Origin: Histomonas meleagridis
Lineage: Eukaryota > Parabasalia > Tritrichomonadida > Dientamoebidae
Assembly (NCBI GenBank): GCA_020186115.1
Contig: WSYJ01000060.1
Location: 2,232,001-2,296,000 of the forward strand
Length of the DNA stretch: 64,000 nt
Reading direction: 5' to 3'
A program made the position numbers and the translations under genes. A model generated the notes under the pieces. It did no database searches and was not told the origin of the DNA. It saw nothing but the letters and a program-made list of their open reading frames with translations. Position 1 is the first letter of the stretch. Each line of letters starts with the position of its first letter. Of the stretch, positions 48,837 through 57,066 are shown piece after piece.

Positions 48837-49302
48837 GCTTTTTTTTGGGTTGAACTGAAGATTTTATCGTTTTCGATTGTTCAAAAGCAGCTGATTGAGC
48901 GGTTTAAAATTGAATTCGTCAGAAAAATTCAATCAAACGATGTGTCAATTCAGAACAATGAGATAGCTAATTAAATCCATTTTTTGTAGATCATTCAATT
49001 GACTTTACAACAACACAATTTGACACATTCCATTCGCCAGGCTAAAAAACCAAAATATCTTGGTAAATATCATAATTTGTTATTAAAAATTTCACATATA
49101 ACACAACCAATTTGGCATATTTGATAAAATATTATAAACATGAAAATAGCGTTAACAAAATGGTTGAATCACATTTAAAAACATGTTTCACTAATTAACA
49201 TAATTTGATGCTTCGATATAACAAAACGCAATTCCAAACATGCTCTATACTGTGAGACATATCCCCACAGTAAGTTTTTTTGAAATGTGATGTAAAAAAA
49301 TC
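48837..49302. other. Divergent promoter region, no gene
   Basis: About 470 bp between the second BEACH gene (minus) and the small gene at 49323 (plus). AT-rich. TCATG at 49301-49305 could act as initiator for the plus-strand gene. Nothing else is recognisable. Confidence 0.4.
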
Positions 49303-49322
49303 ATGTGTACGTTATCCAAAAC

Positions 49323-49706
49323 ATGCAAACTCAAATAGAGCCAAGTGCAATCTCAGAAGAATGCAATGTATCTATAGTATTCCAAAGGGAAATTTTAAAC
49401 CGTCCTGACAGTGAACAACCAATGAACAAAGTTTATTTATACCAAGTAAATTATAATGATAATGATAAATTTAAGGTTGTAATTCCTGAAGATCCGAAAG
49501 AAGATACATTCAATCCAAATAAGACTCCAAGTTGGTGTAAAAAACAAATTCGTCATGATAAAGTTATTTGGCGTCAGCTTCATTCAACGGTAAAAAAATA
49601 TCCAAAATATGCACCTGAATATTTTTCTCCTCTTCCTGAAGTTGAAAAGCCACAACTTAAAAATACATCAAATTATTTTACAGAAACACAAAATCCAAAT
49701 TCATAA
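49323..49706 (+). CDS. Uncharacterised 127-residue protein
   Basis: The frame from ATG (MQTQIEPSAISEECNVSIVFQ) is moderately charged. It has VYLYQVNYNDNDKFKVVIPEDPKED, a Trp/Lys segment (TPSWCKKQIRHDKVIWRQLHST), and a proline-rich end (YPKYAPEYFSPLPEVEKP). There are no transmembrane or signal features. The open frame begins at GTG six codons earlier, which a eukaryote would not use. I recognise no family. It is convergent with the xylulokinase gene, 68 bp apart. Confidence 0.65.
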   Translation: MQTQIEPSAISEECNVSIVFQREILNRPDSEQPMNKVYLYQVNYNDNDKFKVVIPEDPKEDTFNPNKTPSWCKKQIRHDKVIWRQLHSTVKKYPKYAPEYFSPLPEVEKPQLKNTSNYFTETQNPNS

Positions 49707-49774
49707 TGTGCGTTTGTTCATATCATTAAATTCAATCAGTGTTTTGTTTTTGAATAAAGTAAAAGCTTTTAATC

Positions 49775-51271
49775 TTATTCCTTTAAAACATCGAACACAG
49801 GCACAAGCGCCGGGTATATTGATCTAAATTTCTTGTATCTTTCTTCGTATTTCTCTACAATATCTTTTTGAGGTTCTATAACATCCACTACTTTTATTAT
49901 CTTGTCGGCCATTTCTTCAACATTTCTATATTCGCCACAAGCCACAGCAGCCAACATTGCCGCACCTAAAGCCGGACCTTCTTCAGATTCAATTGTCTCT
50001 ACATTCATATTCATTACATTTGCAATTATTTTCCTCCATAAAATGCTTTTCGCTCCACCGCCGCATATTCTGGTCTTTTTAACATCAATTCCTAAACTCT
50101 TTGCTACTTCTAATGAGTCCCTAAGTGCGAATGCAACTCCTTCCAAAACAGCAAGTGACATATCTTCGCGTGTTGAATCCATTGTCATTCCTACGAATGC
50201 TCCTCTTGCATTTGGGTTATTATGAGGAGAACGTTCACCCATTAAATAAGGCAGAAAATATATATTGTTCTCTCCCAAATGTTCTAAATCGATATTTGAT
50301 TGTTCCTTAGCATATTCATTAGTCCCTAAAATATTGTTCATCCACCATTTGTTACATGAAGCGGCACTAAGCATACATCCCATAAGATGATATGTTCCAT
50401 CTGCATGTGCAAATGCATGTAACGCATTGTTACTATCAACACAAAACTTCTTTGAAGAGATAAAAATAGTTCCGCTTGTGCCTAATGATATATTACATTT
50501 CCCATCACCAACTGTACCCGTTCCTACTGCTGCAGATGCATTATCTCCAGCACCAGCAGCAACTTTTACATCATTCCGAATTCCGAATTCATTAGATATT
50601 TCTGGTTTGACATATCCAATAAAGTCTGAACTTTCGTATACTTTTCCAAGTTGTTCTGGACGAATGTAGCAAATTTTACACATCTCATTTGACCAGCATC
50701 GATGAGCAACATCGAAAAATAATGTTCCTGAAGCATCTGATACATCTGCACTGTGAACTCCTGTGATTTTATATGCAATATAATCTTTTGGAAGCATAAT
50801 CTTGAAAATGCGTGAAAAATTATCTGGCTCATTTTTCTTTAGCCAAAGTAACTTTGGTGCTGTGAAACCTGCAAAGGCAACATTAGCTGTGTATTCTGAG
50901 AGCTTTGATTTTCCAATGGCATTATTGAGATAATCACATTCGACCGCAGTTCGATTGTCATTCCAAAGAATTGCTGGGCGAATGACATTGTCATTTGAAT
51001 CTAAGATAACAAGACCATGCATTTGACCACTTATACAGATACCTGAAATTTTTGATTTATCGAAATTTTCTATAAGTTCCTTTAATCCTGTGATAGTAGC
51101 ACAATACCAATCATCTGGATTTTGTTCCGACCATCCAGGATGAGGAAAGAAGATCGGATATTCTTTTGAAATAACATTTTTAATTTGGCCTTTTGAGTTC
51201 ATAAGAAGAAGTTTCACTGCTGAAGTACCTAAGTCGACGCCAATATAGAGATTAGAAGAATCAGATTGCAT
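49775..51271 (-). CDS. Xylulokinase (FGGY carbohydrate kinase, bacterial type)
   Basis: The product (498 residues from ATG 51271) phosphorylates D-xylulose to xylulose 5-phosphate for the pentose phosphate pathway. It shows YIGVDLGTSAVKLLLMNSKG, FPHPGWSEQNPDDWY, ISGQMHGLVILDSNDNVIRPAILWNDNRT, the catalytic aspartate in AAGAGDNASAAVGTGTVG, LGTSGTIFISS, LMGERSPHNNPNARGAFVGM and CGGGAKSILWRKI, all full length and in order. The text is strongly like bacterial XylB, so lateral transfer is likely. An upstream in-frame ATG (51316) would add 15 residues. I prefer the inner ATG because TTCATTAATG forms an initiator there and the length then matches XylB. No TAAA overlaps the stop. Confidence 0.93.
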   Translation of the reverse strand: MQSDSSNLYIGVDLGTSAVKLLLMNSKGQIKNVISKEYPIFFPHPGWSEQNPDDWYCATITGLKELIENFDKSKISGICISGQMHGLVILDSNDNVIRPAILWNDNRTAVECDYLNNAIGKSKLSEYTANVAFAGFTAPKLLWLKKNEPDNFSRIFKIMLPKDYIAYKITGVHSADVSDASGTLFFDVAHRCWSNEMCKICYIRPEQLGKVYESSDFIGYVKPEISNEFGIRNDVKVAAGAGDNASAAVGTGTVGDGKCNISLGTSGTIFISSKKFCVDSNNALHAFAHADGTYHLMGCMLSAASCNKWWMNNILGTNEYAKEQSNIDLEHLGENNIYFLPYLMGERSPHNNPNARGAFVGMTMDSTREDMSLAVLEGVAFALRDSLEVAKSLGIDVKKTRICGGGAKSILWRKIIANVMNMNVETIESEEGPALGAAMLAAVACGEYRNVEEMADKIIKVVDVIEPQKDIVEKYEERYKKFRSIYPALVPVFDVLKE

Positions 51272-51416
51272 TAATGAAGCAAATTGCGAGCAAACAGAAT
51301 ATTTTCTATTAATCATACAAAAAGTTTAGAATTTAAGTATATCGTCATGACGATAGTGATGGTTGTAAAATCCTCAGAAAAAATTGAATTGAAAACGATC
51401 AAAGGAATATGAAGCG

Positions 51417-51425
51417 CCACTTTTT
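51417..51425 (+). promoter_or_regulatory. Initiator-like element of the TBC gene
   Basis: CCACTTTTT lies 15 bases before the ATG at 51440, preceded by GCG. It is the C-variant of the initiator also present in the transposon terminal repeat (57024). TCAGAAAA is at 51374-51381. Confidence 0.45.
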
Positions 51426-51439
51426 ATCGGTCGCCCAAA

Positions 51440-52495
51440 ATGGAAAGAAAAATCCAACCAGAAGAGATCAGAGCAGCATTAATATCACAATCAGGCGATA
51501 TTTACAATATGGGTGATGTAATTCGATTTCTTTGCCAAAAAAATTTATACAAACATGTTGGCGCAAGATTTTTATGTTGGATGATTATGATCAACAAATT
51601 ACCGCCAAATAGATCATTTTGGGTATCCAAACTCTATGAAATGTATCAAAACTACATTGAAATTCGGGAAAAGAATTTAAATGATTTATCAATATCACCA
51701 TTATATCTTATTCCAGCAGATGCCAGAAGAGTTATTAGTGGCGATTTGAGGCGAACATATGTTTGGTTTTGCAAACTTGCCGAACAAGTAGGGATCCAAG
51801 AATATTATTTAAATGGCGCACAAATTCGAGCGGAACGAATTTTGACATTTATATATCTTGAGAACCCCAATTATTCATATACACAAGGGAATGATCGCTT
51901 TGTTTGGGTATCATTTCTTGTATGTTTATTTTTTGCTTCACACGGCGGGTTAAACTGTTCATTTGCTGAAGCGTTATCGTTTTATTTAGCGGAGTTTTTT
52001 ATTATGCACAACAAAGTTGCCAAAAATTTACAAAATCTTCCATATCTCCAGCATCGATTTTCCAAAATGGATTCACTACTATCCATTGAAGAACCCGAAG
52101 TCTTCCAATATTTAAACCAAAGCCAACACTTTGCGCTCCAGTATGGTATGAAATGGGAATTGACATTTTTTTCAGACGAACATAATGCGCATGAGCTGAT
52201 GCTAATTTGGGATAACATCTTAGCGCGATTTGATCACTACGGCAAGTTTTTGCAGTGTTTAGCGGTGGCGCATATTAAGCAGGTGCCAATTCCAAGTCAT
52301 CCGGACGAAATGGCGATGACGATTCAACAGTATAAGAATTGGAACGTGTCCAAAATCATTAGCGATGCAATAGAAATGATGGACTATGAAGAAGATAATT
52401 CTCAGCAATATTGTAAGTGTTATGGCCGTTGTATTAACTTTATGGGTCATTTGTTCGGTTGCTATAAGAAAAGGAATTCAAGTTTACAATGGTAA
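51440..52495 (+). CDS. TBC-domain Rab GTPase-activating protein
   Basis: A 351-residue protein. The TBC arginine finger motif IxxDxxRT is present as ISGDLRRT (about 99-106), and the glutamine finger YxQG as YTQG (about 148-151). These two residues replace the Rab's own catalytic machinery. Following helices (FVWVSFLVCLFF, PYLQHRFSKMDSLL, QHFALQYGMKWELTFFSDEHN, LMLIWDNILARFDHYGKFLQCLAVAHI) fit the rest of the fold. The C-terminus contains a Cys/Tyr-rich tail. It should switch off a Rab in membrane traffic; the target Rab cannot be told. The start is the first ATG. Confidence 0.9.
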   Translation: MERKIQPEEIRAALISQSGDIYNMGDVIRFLCQKNLYKHVGARFLCWMIMINKLPPNRSFWVSKLYEMYQNYIEIREKNLNDLSISPLYLIPADARRVISGDLRRTYVWFCKLAEQVGIQEYYLNGAQIRAERILTFIYLENPNYSYTQGNDRFVWVSFLVCLFFASHGGLNCSFAEALSFYLAEFFIMHNKVAKNLQNLPYLQHRFSKMDSLLSIEEPEVFQYLNQSQHFALQYGMKWELTFFSDEHNAHELMLIWDNILARFDHYGKFLQCLAVAHIKQVPIPSHPDEMAMTIQQYKNWNVSKIISDAIEMMDYEEDNSQQYCKCYGRCINFMGHLFGCYKKRNSSLQW

Positions 52496-52587
52496 CCCGA
52501 AATTGATGTGTTTTGTTTTATATATAATAAATTCTATCCTATCCAATGATTCTTCTTGTTTTATGATATTTTTTGAACTAAATTTAA

Positions 52588-53260
52588 TTGATAAAAATAT
52601 TACAAAAGACATCAAACCTAAATATTTTCAACATTATAAAACTAAGGAAGAAAATCAAAAAAGAAATGCGGGTGGCCTATTTGAAAGAACTTTTTTTCAA
52701 AGAACTTTCAAAGAATGATTGGAAACTTCATAAACAATTAATTGAAGAAGGCCATAATCCAAATGAATTAAAAAACGTAATTCGAAATGATGAAAACGAA
52801 AAACTTCAAGAAATATCATCACAAGAAAAATTTGATTTTGATCAAAAAATTGTACCTTCACTTTATGAAAGATGTTCTTATATTAATAAAGAAAATGTCT
52901 CGTTAATTGATTATGCAGTATTTTTTGGATCAGTTAAATGTTTTAAATATTAACTTATGAAAATAAGATTTATGGATAAAAAATATTCACATGATACATT
53001 CTTAGCTGATTTAGGGTATTTTTGTATTAATAATTTTTGTAATTTATTTAAACTACTTAAAACTACTCTTATTACAGCAATTGAAAATCGTAACACAGAA
53101 ATCGCTAAATTACTTCATGGAACAATAGGAATTGATGTTAATGTTAAAGATATTAATCTGTTTTATTTAATTACTTTTTTTACTTAATTAATGGATTTCA
53201 AAGCAATATTTAGAATTTTTTTAAAATATTTAATACAGCACTTGAAAAAGACAAAATTAA
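52588..53260 (+). pseudogene. Broken DUF3447/ankyrin gene
   Basis: The frame from about 52670 reads LFFKELSKNDWKLHKQLIEEG..ENEKLQEISSQ..PSLYERCSYINKENVSLIDYAVFFGSVKCFKY, then a TAA where the sister gene at 60999 has a leucine codon (one base changed), then goes on in frame to an ankyrin module (TTLITAIENRNTEIAKLLHGTIGIDVNVKD). Upstream the match shifts frame (..DIKPKYFQHYKTKEENQKRN), and no N-terminal half remains. A truncated second module begins 173 bp later, near 53238. This is a decayed relative of the gene at 60999. Confidence 0.75.
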
Positions 53261-53329
53261 ATTCAACTGATGTTATAGTAAGTTTAATTGAGAAATATTT
53301 AAAGGTTTTTTAAAATTAAATTTTTTATT

Positions 53330-53867
53330 CTTTTTAAGATAGGAAATGAATGAAATATTTATTTTTTAGTCAGTTTATATATATATAATTTATCTACAAA
53401 TCATTTATCTTTTATAATAACATAAATCAAAAGTATACTTCTAATGATTATAGTTGAAAAATTTTTTCCTATTATTTATATATATCAAATATATATTTGA
53501 TCACATATGTGCAATGGTTTTCCTGTTCATTGAAAAATAAAGTACCTTATTAAACCTCACCATTTTGTTTTAAAAGCACCAAGAATTCACGTTTTTATTC
53601 TTCTCATTTTCATAAGTAAAATAGTTTTCACCTTTGTTTTTAATTAACATTTACATTTCCAGCACCAACAAAATCAAATTGAAAACCAATGTAATTTTGC
53701 GTCTACTAATACAAGTTCTTTTTCACCATTTATTCATCTTTTTAACAACAAAAATTTCAACACATTTGATGATCATCAATCTGCTAACATTTTGGTAAAA
53801 TCAAAAGAAATATGTTAACAAACATACCTTATTGATCTTATGCGATCAAAAAACATATTATTATTAA
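53330..53867. other. AT-rich spacer with a palindrome
   Basis: About 540 bp without a gene, including short TA runs and a perfect 18-bp palindrome at 53484-53501 (ATCAAATAT followed by its complement). Nothing else is seen. Confidence 0.4.
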
Positions 53868-55168
53868 CACAAACAAAAAAAAAGAAATGTTGAAAGAATT
53901 GGAATTTCTGTATTTTATAATTGCATATCATTAGTAAATATTACAATTCCAAACAAGGTAACAGAAATTGGAAATTTTGCATTTTATAATTGCACATCAT
54001 TAGTAAATATTACAATTCCAAACAAGGTAATAGCAATAGGGAATTATGTTTTTGCATTATGTACGAGTATAGAAACGATTTCTATTGGAGAAAATGTAAG
54101 TGCAATTGAAACCAATGCATTTAGTTCATGTACAAAACTTAAATTCATTAATGTTTCGAATGAAAATTTATATTTTGCCAATGATCAAAATGATGGAATT
54201 TTATATGATAAGCAAATCAAAAGAATCAATATTTATCCATCAGGAAATTTAAATATTAAATTTGAAGTTCCATTTTCAGTAAAAGAAATTGGAAGTTATT
54301 CATTTGTTTCATGTATTAATTTAGAAACGATTTATATTGGCGAAAATGTTACTTCAATTGAAGCAAATGCATTTTCATCATGCGATAAACTCAGATGCAT
54401 TTATTACTTTGGCGAAACAGATCCGACAAATTCATCAAATATATTTATAGATGTAGCAGCAAAAATTGTCATGACAACAAATTCATATAATGGATCAACA
54501 TTTGGCGGATTAAATGTGACTAAAGGAACAATAATAAATGAATGCGCCTTATTAACACATTTGCTAAGACAAATACATTTACTGAATCGAATACATTAAT
54601 GAAATCAAATGCATTTACGAATTTATATGAAATTTCATTTGTTGTTTCGAATTCATTTACTTTTTCATATTCAAATGGTATAACATTAACGAATACAATA
54701 ACATTAACACAATCATTATCTATTACACAAACAATAAGTATTTATAAATCGACTTATTCGAATTCAATATCTGTTTCTATTTTTAATTCATCATTAACTT
54801 ATGTTTTGAGTGAATTTATTTATTACGAATATACTGTTATTGTGTATCCGACTTATTACATATATTATAGTAATTTCTTTACTATTATACACCAAAATGA
54901 AAATATTAATGATGATAATTAAAGCACAATAAAAATTATAAGTGTATGCGTTGCAGTTGTCGTAATTGTAATAATTGCAATACTTATCATAGTTTTATTG
55001 CGAATTCATAATCAGAAACAAATAAGTAATGAACAAGAAGCAAAAAGTTTCGAAGAAAATCAAAATGAAAAAGAAAATACATTTGTAATGGGAACATCAA
55101 CGAATAATATTGATGAAGATCCATTTGCTGATGATTTTAAAGAAGAAAAATTCATCAATCATATTTAA
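53868..55168 (+). pseudogene. Broken BspA-like leucine-rich-repeat surface protein gene
   Basis: The first stretch (53868-54599, no ATG) encodes LRR_5/BspA repeats: two near-identical 69-bp units (IGNFAFYNCTSLVNITIPNKV), then IETISIGENVSAIETNAFSSC and LETIYIGENVTSIEANAFSSCDKL. The frame then shifts near 54540-54600 into a Ser/Thr-rich stalk (54542-54922). An in-frame TAA (54920-54922) cuts this stalk before a transmembrane helix (VCVAVVVIVIIAILIIVLL) and a cytosolic tail ending DEDPFADDFKEEKFINHI. BspA-like proteins are an expanded trichomonad surface family tied to adhesion, and the DPF in the tail looks like an endocytic adaptor motif. Missing 5' end, frameshift and stop together make it a pseudogene. 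Confidence 0.85.
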
Positions 55169-55824
55169 AATACAAACATTTGCTTATTAATTAAGTAAAA
55201 ATCGCTAAAACTTAAATTTATAATTTGAATAACATATTTCTCATGAGAGTTACCTGTTCAGCTGGTGTGCCTCAAATCCGTTGACACTTTTATATGCACG
55301 TAATTTTTTTGAATACTTTATTTACAAAAATCTCCATTTCAGTAAAAGATTTGGTCTTTAAGATTAAAATATTTAATATCAACAATTTGAATATTTGCGT
55401 AATCATAAAATATGATTTACCAACAATTGTGGATATATTATATACAATTTTACGATCAGGTAAATTTTCTTTAATCAAATTATTAATAATATGTTTCTTT
55501 TGAATTTTCAAGAAGAAAATATGAAAATACATCAAGAAAATTGGATTAAATGCTCGCAATTTCCTTTATAAAACTTAAATATATATCAATATCACTCATA
55601 TTACAATTCAAAATGAATATAGCATTTGACTATTTTTCAAGTCAAAAAACATTTCATTTATATAAAGAAAGTTTTTAATTTCACTTCAAAATTCTAGTTA
55701 TAACTGCATACAAAGAATTTGTATAATTTTTTTTTATTTTAAGAAGACGTTTATTATGACAAACGGCTCACTTTTTTCATTTCACTTTTTGAACATATTC
55801 ACTAAATATCGAATAAAAAAATTT
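55169..55824. other. Intergenic region, nothing recognised
   Basis: About 650 bp of AT-rich sequence between the broken BspA gene and the tRNA-Val. Short frames on both strands overlap each other and look random. Confidence 0.5.
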
Positions 55825-55896
55825 TGCTTCACCCAGGAGTCGAACCTGGATCAATAGCGTGTAAAGCTACTGTTCTAACCGTTAGACTAGTGAAGC
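55825..55896 (-). tRNA. tRNA-Val (anticodon TAC)
   Basis: On the minus strand the acceptor arms GCTTCAC and GTGAAGC pair, with discriminator A. The D arm is GTCTAACGGTTAGAAC, the anticodon loop TTTACAC gives TAC, and the T arm is CCAGG-TTCGACT-CCTGG. There is no intron. A T-run follows on the transcribed strand. It reads GTA, the most AT-rich valine codon besides GTT. Confidence 0.96.
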
Positions 55897-56031
55897 TATT
55901 CAATATCCATTATATATCAAGAAATATAATATTATACAAGATTAACCAATGATCTTGATATATTTTTAGACAATCATTAAAAACACAATATAAGGATATA
56001 TTAAAAAGATATGCATAGGAAAACAATATTT

Positions 56032-56733
56032 TTATACAAAATCTCTGTTGTTCATTACTTCATTTCGAATTATATCTAATGCTTGTTGATTTAATTCTTG
56101 AGCTTTCTGGTTGCATTTTTGCAACGAAACAGAATAAAATGAAAAGCAATGTGATAATCGATTTGTGACAAATCTAGAAAATCTTTTCTTTTGGTCTATT
56201 AGTTCTTGAAGCGATTTCTTCAATGAGTTCAAACATTGTATAGCATTCTGACGGCAATTTTCTTCATTTTGTGTCCCAAGATTTTTATTTAAGTTTGCTT
56301 TAGCAGATATGAATTTTGTATGCAATGTTTTGTAGTTTTCTTCTAAGCTATCTAAGACCATTTTTCTCTCGTATATATCTCGAATATCGTCTGCACACCT
56401 TTGAATCGAAACTGTTTGTTTATCCTCAACTTCGATGAAAGAATCAAATACGTTTGTTATATGTTCTGCAATACATGAAAATTCTGGTGCTATTGCCTGA
56501 AAAATGTCTAATAATTTTAATGAAAAATTATATAAACTTTCACCTTTTGCTTTGTATGCTTCAGATTGGCATGTAAGGTTTTCTGAAATTTTTCTAATTA
56601 CGGGATCAGCTTTGAAGAATGTGGATAAATTCGTGGAAAAAAAAAAGTAACGTACTCCAAAATGTCCACTTAAGTTTATTTTCAGAAAAACACAAAGAGA
56701 CACCAGGTATAAAAAACAAAAAGTATCATTCAA
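56032..56733 (-). CDS. BAR-like coiled-coil protein, start codon missing
   Basis: A 233-codon open frame. From about residue 40 it is a clean helical protein (ADPVIRKISENL, YNFSLKLLDIFQAI, FIEVEDKQTVSIQRCADDIRDIYERKM, LNSLKKSLQELIDQKKRFSRF, QELNQQALDIIRNEVM) with the heptads and length of a BAR-type domain, like the protein at 12641. The frame opens at TTG, and there is no ATG before the middle of the domain. The first 35 residues (Phe-rich, with a run of ten T on the coding strand and a GTACGT) look non-coding. The real start may lie in another frame behind the homopolymer, behind an unrecognised intron, or be lost. The 5' boundary is therefore uncertain. Confidence 0.6.
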   Translation of the reverse strand: MNDTFCFLYLVSLCVFLKINLSGHFGVRYFFFSTNLSTFFKADPVIRKISENLTCQSEAYKAKGESLYNFSLKLLDIFQAIAPEFSCIAEHITNVFDSFIEVEDKQTVSIQRCADDIRDIYERKMVLDSLEENYKTLHTKFISAKANLNKNLGTQNEENCRQNAIQCLNSLKKSLQELIDQKKRFSRFVTNRLSHCFSFYSVSLQKCNQKAQELNQQALDIIRNEVMNNRDFV

Positions 56734-56917
56734 TGAGAATTCCCCCTCTAAGAGAAAAAAAAATTATAAAAAAATTAGACAATTCATTTCATTGAAAGAT
56801 TAATTATAATTTTGCTTAAACCAACAAGTACACAAGATAATGGAATATCATTTCAATCAATGGAATATCTTAAAGTTTTATTTCCTAAGTTCCCAACTAT
56901 CTTTAAAATAAAAGATG

Positions 56918-56926
56918 CAATAATTT
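56918..56926 (+). repeat. Left target-site duplication of the Mutator-like element
   Basis: CAATAATTT directly outside the left terminal repeat, repeated exactly at 59261-59269. Nine bases is the standard Mutator duplication. Confidence 0.92.
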
Positions 56927-57043
56927 GGAGAATCGCTTAATAACACGCGACTTTTTCTGAGGAAATTTGAATGCTTTATTCCCACTTTTGGGTACATCCA
57001 TGAGAAAAGAGAAAAATAACACGCCACTTTTTGTGTGATTTAT
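56927..57043 (+). repeat. Left terminal inverted repeat of the MULE
   Basis: Pairs with 59146-59260 on the other strand. It starts GGAGAATCGC (right end GGGCAATCGC). Internal motif copies begin at about 56936 and 57016. The inner copy contains CCACTTTTT (57024-57032), an initiator-like site 35-43 bases before the transposase ATG, so the repeat may supply the promoter. Confidence 0.92.
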
Positions 57044-57066
57044 CATGTTCCATCCAAATCAGTGCA

